Of a DNA stretch of 47,055 nt, positions 25,940 to 34,680 are shown piece by piece. The translations under genes and the position numbers were made by a program. This stretch comes from Anabaena lutea FACHB-196 (lineage in GTDB: Bacteria; Cyanobacteriota; Cyanobacteriia; Cyanobacteriales; Nostocaceae). The notes under the pieces are model-generated. The model was not told where the DNA came from. It was given only the letters and a program-made list of their open reading frames with translations, and ran no database searches. The first letter of the stretch is position 1; every line of letters starts with the position of its first letter. The stretch covers positions 1 to 47,055 of the forward strand of contig NZ_JACJST010000035.1 in assembly GCF_014698305.1 (NCBI RefSeq), written 5' to 3'.

Positions 25940-26274
25940 AACAAGTTTTGTCAGTGATTGTAAGAGCAAGGTTTGACAAGAAAGTAGCAATTTTATCTAA
26001 TTGGTAATAAGTTAAAGCGGCTTGGTCTTGCGGTCATGGGACAGTCTATCATGTACTGGGATAGTTCCAAGCAATGGCAGCCGAAAGCCAACTAACTTGG
26101 AATTAAGAATTTCTGATTTTTAATCATAGCTCAGACTTTGAGGGTTTTCCGCGTGGTAATCTTGGAGTTGATATAGTTGTTGAGATTAAGGGTATTAAGT
26201 TGAGAATGCAACTTCAGTAGCTATAAATACGTCCCCTATTTTAAGTTCTCATACAACGCTATTTTCTGAAGATT

Positions 26275-27129
26275 ATGATTAACTGGAATGGATTTTTGAG
26301 AAATTACCGATTATGGCAGCGACGCTGGTTGTATCCGTTGATTTCGCTAAGTGTTGCTCTAAGTCTGTGCTTGAGTACACCTCTACCCAGTAAAGCTTTC
26401 GATTTTTTACCGCTGTTATTGCAAGGTGTACAGGTATTTCAGTTGTCTAATATGTCTGCTCGTCAGGAAGTTGAGCTTGGTAAGCAGATGAATGATGAGT
26501 TGCGCCAAGAAGTTAGAATTTCTCGTAATCAACAGCTTAATAGTTACGTAGAGCAAATTGGCAGACGTTTAGCTGCTAATAGCGCTCGCCCAAATATCCC
26601 TTATACTTTCCAAGTAGTTGAGGATAAAGCTGTTAACGCTTTTGCCACTACGGGTGGTTTTGTTTATATTAATACAGGGTTGCTAGAAGCTGCGGACAAT
26701 GAAGCAGAACTAGCCAGTGTCATTGGTCACGAAATGGGTCACATTGAGGGTCAACACTTAATTAAGCAGATGCGGCAAAGAGCGATCGCTAGTGGTGTAG
26801 CTACAGCAACTGGCTTAAGTCGCAGTCAAGCAGTAGGTATAGGTGTTGATTTAGCTCTCAATCGTCCACGTAGTCGTCAAGATGAATATGATGCTGATAG
26901 CAGAGGACTAGCAACTTTAACACGGGCTGGTTATTCTCAGTTAGCAATGGTTTCGTTTATGCAAAAGCTACAGGGAAGGAGTTCTGTTCCCACATTTTTG
27001 AGTACACACCCTGGAGCAAGCGATCGCGTGAAGGCTCTTCAACGTCAAATCAATAGTCAACCTAGTAAAGGCAATTATGGCTTGGATAGTACGACTTATA
27101 AAGCTAATATCCGAGCCTTTTTACCCTAA
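26275..27129 (+). CDS. M48-family zinc metalloprotease
   Basis: The protein (284 residues) has a basic N-terminus and a signal-anchor helix (about 18-38, LISLSVALSLCLSTPL). The zinc site is H152-E153-M-G-H156 in the helix VIGHEMGHIEGQH, with the third ligand Glu in DEYDADSRGL about 55 residues later. FATTGGFVYINTGLL and FLSTHPGASDRV are typical of BepA/LoiP-like periplasmic M48 proteases, which degrade misassembled envelope proteins. TPR repeats of BepA are absent. Confidence 0.9.
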   Translation: MINWNGFLRNYRLWQRRWLYPLISLSVALSLCLSTPLPSKAFDFLPLLLQGVQVFQLSNMSARQEVELGKQMNDELRQEVRISRNQQLNSYVEQIGRRLAANSARPNIPYTFQVVEDKAVNAFATTGGFVYINTGLLEAADNEAELASVIGHEMGHIEGQHLIKQMRQRAIASGVATATGLSRSQAVGIGVDLALNRPRSRQDEYDADSRGLATLTRAGYSQLAMVSFMQKLQGRSSVPTFLSTHPGASDRVKALQRQINSQPSKGNYGLDSTTYKANIRAFLP

Positions 27130-27193
27130 AAATACTGCTTTCGCTCGTCAAAAACCCCCCTTATTGTCATTTCTCTAAACCTGAACTTTCATC

Positions 27194-27955
27194 TCAGGCT
27201 CGTTGCTTGTAACGGTGACTAACTTTTACTTTCTTTGGCTCAACTATAGTTACTGCTTTTTCCAAAGGCAGAGTCCGAACGCAGTGGTTAAAAACATTGG
27301 CTTGATAAACCAGTTTATTGGTAATATCCAGTCCGGTTAACCAACCACTGCGAGGATGATAAGCACCAGTATCAATGTCTAGCCAGCCTTGTCCTTGTGC
27401 TAATTGACCGGGAGTCACCCCTGGTAGACTAAAGGTGATAGTATGACCAACGATAATTAATTTATCGTGAAAGTACGGCTGTTCAAGGCTGTGGAATTCA
27501 TCACGTATCCAGCAAAGCTCATCTGCGGTTTGTTCGGATACAGATTTGCTGGGATCTACACCTGCATGAGTTAACCAAACATCTCCCAAGTCAAGATAGA
27601 TTGGTAAACTCTGAAACCAATCAATATGCTCTTGGGGAATTTGGGCGGCTTGATAACTAGTAATAGTTGCTTGTCCGCCACTATACAGCCATGCGTGCAT
27701 TGTTTGATTAGATCTATATTTATTACCAAGCACGCTCAGTAACATCTGTTCATGATTACCTAGCAGACAAGAATAGTTATTTTGTTTCACAAAATCTACT
27801 ACCTGTGCGCTTTGCGGTCCGCGATCTATTAAGTCTCCCAAAAAATACACTTGATCTGTTGATGTGGGAGCAATTGCCTTAAACAGAGTCATTAAGCCTT
27901 GATAGTAACCATGCACATCCCCAATAATAATTCTTCGTGGACTATTTTCGCTCAT
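27194..27955 (-). CDS. Calcineurin-like metallophosphoesterase (PrpA/ApaH-like)
   Basis: The protein (253 residues) has the five metallophosphoesterase motifs: GDVHGYYQG (12-20), GDLIDRGPQS (about 40-49), GNHEQML, a lone His in WLTHAGVD and GHTITF. The dimetal site is therefore complete. The family includes serine/threonine phosphatases (PrpA) and diadenosine tetraphosphatases. The C-terminus with DIDTGAYHPRSGWL fits the bacterial PrpA type. Convergent to the M48 gene. Confidence 0.88.
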   Translation of the reverse strand: MSENSPRRIIIGDVHGYYQGLMTLFKAIAPTSTDQVYFLGDLIDRGPQSAQVVDFVKQNNYSCLLGNHEQMLLSVLGNKYRSNQTMHAWLYSGGQATITSYQAAQIPQEHIDWFQSLPIYLDLGDVWLTHAGVDPSKSVSEQTADELCWIRDEFHSLEQPYFHDKLIIVGHTITFSLPGVTPGQLAQGQGWLDIDTGAYHPRSGWLTGLDITNKLVYQANVFNHCVRTLPLEKAVTIVEPKKVKVSHRYKQRA

Positions 27956-28184
27956 CGGCTCTTGCCTTGAATAAATTTACTGGATAGTTTTACTACAGTC
28001 TTATTGGTCTGATTTTGCCTGAATTAGGTCACTAAATACCTGATTAATTACATAACTTTCTATTTAACAAATATATTTAGTGACTCAGTAAAATTCTATC
28101 AGATATAACATGGCTATTGTAAATCCCAGACCAGTATAGCTTAGAATATAGACGATATTTATCTATCTCAGTGGGAGCCGCACA

Positions 28185-28463
28185 ATGTCTGATCAGTTCT
28201 CTCCAGAAATTAGCGATCGCATCTGTAAACACATGAACGAGGATCATGCCAATGCTGTTGTCATCTACGCTCAGGCTTTTGGAAGTGTAAAAAATGCCAC
28301 TACCGCCCAGATGCTCTCAATAGATGCCGAGGGTATGAATTTAACAGCCGAGGTGAACGGAGAAACAGTACCAGTTCGCATCCAGTTTGATCATGTTTTA
28401 ACAGATGCTGAAGATGCTCATCAAACCTTGATTGCAATGGTGAAGCAAGCGCGGGTTAAGTAG
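28185..28463 (+). CDS. DUF2470 protein
   Basis: The 92-residue protein begins with ISDRICKHMNEDHANAVVIYAQAFG, the conserved helix with HMNxDH found in DUF2470 and at the end of HugZ-type heme oxygenases. A short beta segment follows (MLSIDAEGMNLTAEV), then FDHVLTDAEDAHQTLI. Stand-alone DUF2470 proteins are common in cyanobacteria; a tetrapyrrole-related role is possible. Confidence 0.85.
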   Translation: MSDQFSPEISDRICKHMNEDHANAVVIYAQAFGSVKNATTAQMLSIDAEGMNLTAEVNGETVPVRIQFDHVLTDAEDAHQTLIAMVKQARVK

Positions 28464-28530
28464 TACCGAGTATTGAATATTGAGTATTGAGTACCGAGTA
28501 CTGAGTACCGAGTACCGAGTATTGAGTATT
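28463..28530. repeat. GAGTA/CCGAGTATT tandem tract
   Basis: Degenerate tandem of TACCGAGTATTGAGT-type units directly after the DUF2470 stop codon. No coding is apparent. Confidence 0.7.
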
Positions 28531-28570
28531 AGCCCATATTTAAAACTAGGGGATAAAAAGAAGGGCGTTG

Positions 28571-28755
28571 CTGATTAAGAGTATAATTTTGTTTTGCCTA
28601 CGGCACGCTGTGCGAACACGCAGAGGAGCCAGTGCGTTGCGCGGGTTTCCAAGGCACTCCGTTGGGCGGGCAATGCCCGACTTGTTCGCGTAGCGTCTCC
28701 GATAGGAGAAGGAAGTGCCGCCGCGTTGTAGCAACTGGCGTAGCGCAGAGTCACA
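28571..28755. repeat. GC-rich mosaic of interspersed repeats
   Basis: A stretch unlike its A/T-rich surroundings, made of short palindromic blocks: GCCTACGGCACGCTGTGCG, GTTGGGCGGGCAATGCCCGA, TTCGCGTAGCGTCTCCGAT and GCAACTGGCGTAGCGCAGAG. Similar mosaics are typical of Nostoc intergenic DNA. Frames running through it are not protein-like. Confidence 0.75.
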
Positions 28756-28978
28756 GAGAGTAAGAGTTTGAAATCATTGATTTTTCAATTTCATACTTCA
28801 GTTCAGCAATTCCAAAAGAAGAAGAGAGTAGGAACATCTGCAAATAATTTTCTGGCTTTTTTGGATCTTGGACAACTACATTGTTAAGTGATATTACAAA
28901 GCTTGGAAAAATATTTAGAAAATGACCATCAGCCAAACATGGCTCTAAGGTAGAACCTATAGGATAAAATTGAGGCAA
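28751..28978 (-). CDS. Doubtful 75-codon ORF
   Basis: The frame has a protein-like stretch (LADGHFLNIFPSFVISLNNV) but matches nothing I know. It starts 4 bp from the divergent gene at 28983, leaving no room for promoters, and its stop lies at the edge of the mosaic repeat. It may be a relic of a gene cut by repeat expansion. Confidence 0.25.
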   Translation of the reverse strand: MPQFYPIGSTLEPCLADGHFLNIFPSFVISLNNVVVQDPKKPENYLQMFLLSSSFGIAELKYEIEKSMISNSYSL

Positions 28979-28982
28979 TAAG

Positions 28983-29300
28983 ATGAATAAGAATAATATT
29001 CAAAACTATCGGTTTGTCTGCACCTTGACATTTGGTGATATCTACGGTCAAATTATTGTTTGGTTAATCACAATTACTATCAGTTTGGCATCGGCGTTGG
29101 CGCTCATGGGTGCAAGAAGACCAGTATATGCTCTAGCTACAGTCGGATTAGTAGTTTTTCTGACACTGCCTTTCTTGCTGTTTGCCTTTGTGACAACATT
29201 GTTAAATCATATTGAATTAACTGCTATAGAACCAGGGACAAAGACTGAACCTATACCTGGTAACGTTTCTCAGCAACAACCTGTACAAGCAACCAGCTGA
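28983..29300 (+). CDS. Small two-span membrane protein upstream of sdhA
   Basis: The 105-residue protein has two hydrophobic helices (about 23-43 and 50-74) and a polar Pro/Gln-rich tail. It precedes sdhA by 95 bp on the same strand, with a terminator-like hairpin between. Membrane anchors of cyanobacterial succinate dehydrogenase are poorly defined, so an SdhC/D-like role can be imagined, but no heme-ligand His pattern is evident. The family is unknown to me. Confidence 0.65.
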   Translation: MNKNNIQNYRFVCTLTFGDIYGQIIVWLITITISLASALALMGARRPVYALATVGLVVFLTLPFLLFAFVTTLLNHIELTAIEPGTKTEPIPGNVSQQQPVQATS

Positions 29301-29348
29301 GAAATGAATAAATTTGGTAATGGAATAAACAGATAACTTAAGATAACA

Positions 29349-29377
29349 TCCCTGTCTAGAGGCAGGGTATTTTTTTT
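29349..29377 (+). terminator. Intrinsic terminator upstream of sdhA
   Basis: CCCTGTC pairs with GGCAGGG (one G-U pair) around a TAGA tetraloop, followed by TATTTTTTTT. This is a textbook rho-independent structure. It ends 18 nt before the sdhA start codon. Confidence 0.85.
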
Positions 29378-29395
29378 GCACTGTGAGTTAAATTT

Positions 29396-31123
29396 ATGTT
29401 AGAACATGATGTCATTATTGTTGGTGGCGGTTTGGCGGGATGTCGGGCTGCGGTAGAAATTGCCCGGACTGACCCTAGTTTAAATGTAGCAGTAGTTGCC
29501 AAAACCCATCCGATTCGTTCTCACTCTGTTGCTGCTCAAGGTGGTATGGCGGCATCTTTGAAAAATGTTGACCCAGAAGATAGTTGGGAAGCACACGCTT
29601 TTGATACTGTCAAGGGTTCTGATTATTTGGCAGATCAGGATGCTGTAGCTATTCTCACCCAAGAAGCGCCCAATGTGGTCATTGATTTAGAACACATGGG
29701 AGTTTTGTTCTCGCGTCTCCCTGATGGTAGGATTGCTCAACGAGCTTTTGGTGGACATTCTCACAACCGCACTTGTTACGCTGCTGATAAAACTGGTCAT
29801 GCGATTCTGCACGAATTGGTGAATAATTTACGGCGTTATGGTGTGCAGATTTACGAAGAGTGGTATGTAATGCGCCTGATTTTAGAAGATGGTCAGGCTA
29901 AAGGTTTGGTGATGTTTCACCTGTTGGATGGGCAAATTGAGGTGGTGCGGGCTAAAGCGGTGATGTTTGCGACGGGGGGATATGGTCGCGTTTATAACAC
30001 TACTTCTAATGATTATGCTTCGACCGGTGATGGTTTGGCAATGACTGCGATCGCTGGTTTGCCTTTAGAAGATATGGAATTTGTGCAGTTTCATCCCACC
30101 GGTTTATATCCTGTAGGAGTGCTGATTTCCGAGGCTGTGCGCGGGGAAGGGGCGTATTTGATTAATGCTGAGGGCGATCGCTTTATGGCCAATTATGCCC
30201 CTAGTAGAATGGAATTGGCTCCTCGTGATATTACCTCAAGAGCGATCGCTTACGAAATTCGCGCTGGAAGAGGTGTAAATTCTGACGGTAGCCCAGGAGG
30301 TAAATTTGTTTACCTGGATTTACGCCATCTGGGTAAAGAAAAAATCATGAGTCGCGTTCCCTTCTGTTGGGAAGAAGCACACCGTTTAGTAGGTGTTGAT
30401 GCTGTCACTCAACCGATGCCAGTCCGTCCCACAATTCATTATTGCATGGGTGGTATACCAGTTAACACCGATGGACAAGTCCGCAGCAGTGGAGACGGCT
30501 TAGTTGAAGGCTTCTATGCCGCTGGAGAAACCTCTTGTGTTTCCGTTCATGGTGCAAATCGTCTCGGTAGTAATTCCCTCTTAGAATGTGTAGTTTATGG
30601 TAAGAGGGCAGGGGCAAGTATCGCCAGATATGTGCAGAACCGCAAATTACCAAATGTAAATGAGCAACATTATATTACCGCAGCAAAACAACAAATTCAA
30701 TCTTTAATAGAACAACCTGGAAAATATCGCATTAACCAAATTCGCCAAGAATTTCAAGACACAATGACGCAATATTGTGGAGTGTTCAGAACAGAAGAAT
30801 TAATGCAAGAAGGTTTGGAGAAACTTGAAAAATTACAACAACAATATCCAGAGATTTATTTAGATGATAAAGGCAGTTGTTGGAACACGGAATTAGTAGA
30901 AGCTTTAGAATTGCAGAGTTTAATGGTAGTAGGACAGACAATATTAGCATCAGCCTTAAATCGTCAAGAAAGTCGCGGCGCACATTTTCGAGAAGATTTC
31001 CCAAATAGGAATGATGGTGATTTTTTGAAACACACAATGGCTTATTATTCACCTGTGGGAATTGATATTCAATATCGTCCGGTAACGATTAATATGTTTG
31101 AGCCAAAGGAGAGAAAGTATTAG
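29396..31123 (+). CDS. sdhA: Succinate dehydrogenase/fumarate reductase flavoprotein subunit
   Basis: The 575 residues carry the covalent-FAD flavoprotein fold: VIIVGGGLAGCRAAVEIA (Rossmann, 5-22), HSVAAQGGMAASL (43-55) with the flavin-linked His region, HSHNRTCYAADKTGHAI (about 122-138), MELAPRDITSRAI with the catalytic Arg (about 275), HYCMGGIPVN (about 349) and VHGANRLGSNSLLECVV (about 388). SdhA oxidises succinate to fumarate and feeds plastoquinone in cyanobacterial membranes. The iron-sulfur subunit is not in the window, as is usual in cyanobacteria. Confidence 0.95.
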   Translation: MLEHDVIIVGGGLAGCRAAVEIARTDPSLNVAVVAKTHPIRSHSVAAQGGMAASLKNVDPEDSWEAHAFDTVKGSDYLADQDAVAILTQEAPNVVIDLEHMGVLFSRLPDGRIAQRAFGGHSHNRTCYAADKTGHAILHELVNNLRRYGVQIYEEWYVMRLILEDGQAKGLVMFHLLDGQIEVVRAKAVMFATGGYGRVYNTTSNDYASTGDGLAMTAIAGLPLEDMEFVQFHPTGLYPVGVLISEAVRGEGAYLINAEGDRFMANYAPSRMELAPRDITSRAIAYEIRAGRGVNSDGSPGGKFVYLDLRHLGKEKIMSRVPFCWEEAHRLVGVDAVTQPMPVRPTIHYCMGGIPVNTDGQVRSSGDGLVEGFYAAGETSCVSVHGANRLGSNSLLECVVYGKRAGASIARYVQNRKLPNVNEQHYITAAKQQIQSLIEQPGKYRINQIRQEFQDTMTQYCGVFRTEELMQEGLEKLEKLQQQYPEIYLDDKGSCWNTELVEALELQSLMVVGQTILASALNRQESRGAHFREDFPNRNDGDFLKHTMAYYSPVGIDIQYRPVTINMFEPKERKY

Positions 31124-31145
31124 AATTTGAATAAATGATTAATTG

Positions 31146-31180
31146 TGAAGGATGAAATATTTTATCCTTCATATTTTTTT
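31146..31180 (+). terminator. sdhA terminator
   Basis: TGAAGGAT pairs with ATCCTTCA around an A/T-rich loop, followed by TATTTTTTT, 23 nt after the sdhA stop. Confidence 0.85.
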
Positions 31181-31262
31181 GCAAGCAAGTAGCAAGTCAT
31201 TTTAGTAGTTCAAATATTTAGTGCTAATTTTCCATTATATAATTCTATCTATATGTTCTTAT

Positions 31263-32578
31263 TTAAAAATGTACGTAATGCTTAGTTAAAGTCATTTGAT
31301 CTAGTATTAAATTTGGAAATTTTCTGTATATAATATTTAGTAAAGAATCTGTAAATTCTGAAACTAAGACATTTTCTTCGACTATTTCCATCCAAATATC
31401 AGGGTAATACCTGCAAAGCATACCTAAACAAAATAATATTACAAAATGAGATATTATTTCTTGAAAATCCATCTCTTCTGAGGGTAGCTTATAAAATATT
31501 TTCCCATGAATATCATCAATCATAGGTGGTAAATACTCGAATTCAAAATTAGGCAAATGATCAGATTCAAATTCTCCTATTTCAAACTCATATTCTTTTT
31601 CGAGATTAAAAGCTATATTAAATTCATTCTTTTGATAGATATATTATGATTAGATTTGTTTTGATAAATTAAATTTAACATTTCTTGTTGTGTGGTTTCA
31701 ATATTGTTTATAAAAAATAAAAGTTCAGCTATTGACTTACTAACCCTTTTATTTTCTTTTTCCTTCATGAAATCTGTTGAATGTAAATGTAAACTGCCCT
31801 CACATAAATTTGGTTTTATTTTTAATTGAGTTAGCATATGATAAAGTTCAGGTATATTCTTTATTATAGATAATAAATTGAAGCGTGTTTTATCATCAAT
31901 TGGCACTTCATCAATTGGCATTTCATTAATTGTTAATCCACCATTGTTTTTTTGGAGTGGTCGTAATGATGAACAAGTCAATGGGTATGTTGACTGTAAA
32001 GGTACTATTCTTTCACGAAAAGTCTTGTAAGTATTGAGTCGAATTGCAGCAGGAACTAAACTTTCATAAAAAAGAGGGAAATTTCCCCAAGCAATTCCCC
32101 CTTGATTGCTATTAAAATAGCATTTACACTCTAATAATCTAAAAAAACTTTCCACACTTAAAGTACTTAAAGTATTGATATTTTGACTCTTAAAAGACTT
32201 ACTTAGTTCTAATCCATGATGATTGTGCTTGTCTTTATTACGAAGTGCATCAAACGAATAATCACCATCTTTTTTAAGTAGAATTAACGCTTGAGATAGA
32301 CTAACAGCACCGTAGTATAGTAAGATAGGACGAGTAGCTAAACTAACTTGTGATGCTGCTTCAAAATATTGTTCAGCTTGACGAATACAATAACCTATTT
32401 GTTTAGCTTGCTTGTTTATATTAGATTTGCGCTGTTTATATTCATTATCAGAAATTTTTTGAATACGACAATGTTGAGTACGACTAAACTCAACATCTTG
32501 AAAATATTTCAGAAATTTCCAAACTTCTTTAATAGGATTTTCTGAAGTGATATCTTTATAAGAATTAATCATAGACAT
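31263..32578 (-). pseudogene. YaaC-like gene split by a frameshift
   Basis: Two minus-strand frames make up one gene. The first (31613-32578, 321 codons) has the YaaC-type N-terminus and LATRPILLYYGAVSLSQALI. The second (31263-31556, extendable upstream without a stop to about 31630) has the C-terminus (HFVILFCLGMLCRYYPDIW and a FPNLILDQM end). The frames connect at a run of four T on the plus strand (31630-31633; AAAA in the coding strand). One more A would give a continuous protein of about 430 residues through KNEFNIAFNLEKEYEFEI. It is either a decayed gene, a sequencing error in a homopolymer, or phase-variable. Function of YaaC proteins is unknown. Confidence 0.75.
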
Positions 32579-32740
32579 GGGATTAATATATTAAATATTG
32601 TATTTCCAATCATACCAATTTTGTGTAAATTGTCATCAGTAGTTTGTGTCAAACCTTCTTTAGAAAATTTATTGGGTGCAGCCTCATCAAGAAATACCAT
32701 AAATATACCATGTTTAATATGTATAACTTGGCGCGTCTAA

Positions 32741-32869
32741 AAAGCTATTCCTTTTAGCCACAACATCCAAATATTGCCACAAGTAAAAATTGGCATTCCT
32801 AGAGAAGATATTATCCTGGGTTTACATCCCCCTTATAAACGTCCGTATACAGATTATGGAGTTGCTTAG
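32741..32869 (+). pseudogene. xisI 3'-end remnant
   Basis: The last 26 codons read GIPREDIILGLHPPYKRPYT followed by DYGVA and a stop. This is the conserved C-terminus of XisI, one of the fdxN-element excision control proteins. The N-terminal three quarters are missing: the frame is closed by a stop at 32738-32740, and residues before GIPRED no longer match. No xisH is nearby. Confidence 0.8.
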
Positions 32870-32904
32870 AAAATGTTATAAAAAAGATTGATAATGTATC
32901 AAAA

Positions 32905-32945
32905 ATCCTCCTCTTCCTCTCCGCGCCTCCGCGTCTCTGCGTGCA
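32905..32945. repeat. Dispersed CTCCGCGTCTCTGCG repeat
   Basis: A second copy of the repeat family seen at 5105-5145, here in the glcD leader. Confidence 0.55.
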
Positions 32946-33013
32946 AAAAAACCAACTTCCATAACCACACAAATAGCCTTAAAGTAAAAATAAACATCTA
33001 CCATTAATAGACT

Positions 33014-34483
33014 ATGCTTACCCAAGAAAAAAAACAAATCGACTGGAAACCCATCATCAAAAAATTTATTGCGGTTCTGGGAGAAAAAGGAGTAGTAAAA
33101 CGCCGGGAAGAACTTCTCACTTATGAATGCGACGGCTTAACCAGCTATCGCCAAACACCCCCAGTTGCGGTTTTACCCCGCACCACAGAACAAGTAGCCG
33201 AAGTTGTCAAAATTTGCAATCAACACTCCGTCCCCTTCATTGCTAGAGGTTCAGGAACAGGTTTATCAGGTGGCGCTTTACCATCAGAAGATTCGGTTTT
33301 AATTGTCACATCTTTAATGAGACAAATCATCAAAATTGATTTAGAAAATCAGTTGGCTGTGGTTCAACCTGGGGTAATTAATAGCTGGGTGACACAAGCT
33401 GTTAGCGGTGCTGGATTTTATTATGCACCAGACCCTTCTAGTCAAATTATCTGCTCAATTGGTGGTAATATTGCTGAAAATTCCGGTGGAGTACATTGTT
33501 TAAAATATGGTGTGACGACTAATCATGTTTTGGGTTTAAAACTTGTACTTCCTGACGGTTCTATTGTTGATGTCGGGGGACAAATTCCCGAAATGCCAGG
33601 TTATGATTTAACAGGTGTATTTGTCGGTTCAGAAGGAACTTTAGGAATTGCGACAGAAATCACTTTACGAATTCTCAAAAGTGCAGAATCAATTTGTGTG
33701 CTTTTGGCAGATTTTACCAGTGTAGAAGCTGCGGCTGCGAGTGTTTCTGATATTATCAGTGCTGGCATTATTCCCGGTGGTATGGAAATGATGGATAATG
33801 TTAGTATTAATGCTGTTGAAGATGTGGTTGCTACTAATTGTTATCCTCGTGATGCAACGGCAATTTTATTAGTAGAAATTGATGGTTTAGAAGTGGAAGT
33901 TGCAGCAAATAAACAGAGAGTAGCAGAAATTTGTTTAAAAAATGGGGCGCGGAATATTACTTCTGCATCTGACCCAGAAACGCGGTTAAAATTATGGAAA
34001 GGGAGGAAAGCTGCTTTTGCTGCTGCGGGACATATCAGCCCTGATTATTATGTCCAAGATGGGGTAATTCCTCGGACTCAATTACCTTATGTATTGAATG
34101 AAATTGAGGCTATCAGCCAAAAATATGGTTATCAAATTGCGAATGTGTTTCATGCTGGGGATGGAAATCTACATCCTTTGATTTTATTTGATAATTCTAT
34201 CCCCGGAGAGTTGGAAAAAGTGGAAGAAGCGGGGGGAGAAATTCTCAAGCTGTGTGTAAAAGTCGGTGGTAGCATTTCTGGTGAACATGGTATTGGTGCA
34301 GACAAAAAATGTTATATGCCCGATATGTTTAGTGATGCTGATTTAGAAACTATGCAATGGGTGCGACAGGTTTTTAATCCGCAAGGTTTAGCAAACCCTG
34401 GGAAAATTTTCCCCACACCTCGCACTTGTGGAGAAGCAGCAAAGGCTTCAATTCAGCAATTTTCAGGAGTGGAGAGATTTTAA
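33014..34483 (+). CDS. glcD: FAD-linked oxidase, glycolate oxidase GlcD type
   Basis: The 489-residue protein has the PCMH FAD-binding domain (about 45-225, with PFIARGSGTGLSGGALP and CSIGGNIAENSGGVHCLKYG) and the FAD-oxidase C domain (about 228-470, with HAGDGNLHPLILFD and GGSISGEHGIGADKK, His residues of the active site). It oxidises glycolate or D-lactate; in cyanobacteria GlcD works in photorespiration. The substrate cannot be fixed from sequence, and glcE/glcF are not adjacent. Confidence 0.92.
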   Translation: MLTQEKKQIDWKPIIKKFIAVLGEKGVVKRREELLTYECDGLTSYRQTPPVAVLPRTTEQVAEVVKICNQHSVPFIARGSGTGLSGGALPSEDSVLIVTSLMRQIIKIDLENQLAVVQPGVINSWVTQAVSGAGFYYAPDPSSQIICSIGGNIAENSGGVHCLKYGVTTNHVLGLKLVLPDGSIVDVGGQIPEMPGYDLTGVFVGSEGTLGIATEITLRILKSAESICVLLADFTSVEAAAASVSDIISAGIIPGGMEMMDNVSINAVEDVVATNCYPRDATAILLVEIDGLEVEVAANKQRVAEICLKNGARNITSASDPETRLKLWKGRKAAFAAAGHISPDYYVQDGVIPRTQLPYVLNEIEAISQKYGYQIANVFHAGDGNLHPLILFDNSIPGELEKVEEAGGEILKLCVKVGGSISGEHGIGADKKCYMPDMFSDADLETMQWVRQVFNPQGLANPGKIFPTPRTCGEAAKASIQQFSGVERF

Positions 34484-34537
34484 TTACGAAAGTATCAGCC
34501 AATACAGTTTATTGGAGAAACCAAAATCAATATTTAC

Positions 34538-34580
34538 GTAGGTTGGTTAAGTGAAAGCGCAACCCAACCTACATTTTTTT
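34538..34580 (+). terminator. Repeat-derived terminator after glcD
   Basis: GTAGGTTGGTT (34538-34548) pairs with AACCCAACCTAC (34561-34572) with one bulge, followed by ATTTTTTT. The GTAGGTTGG...CCAACCTAC unit is a common cyanobacterial intergenic repeat, here placed as a terminator 55 nt after the glcD stop. Confidence 0.75.
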
Positions 34581-34680
34581 ATTATTTTATCAACAAATCT
34601 TGATATCATTACATAATCCTGATAAATATAATTTGATTTTGTAGTTATATATAGAGGATAAAACTAAGTTTAGTTTCCCA

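Noticed and set aside
28546-28734. Minus-strand frame of 62 codons
   Set aside because: It lies inside the GC-rich mosaic repeat and its Arg-rich product reflects those repeats.
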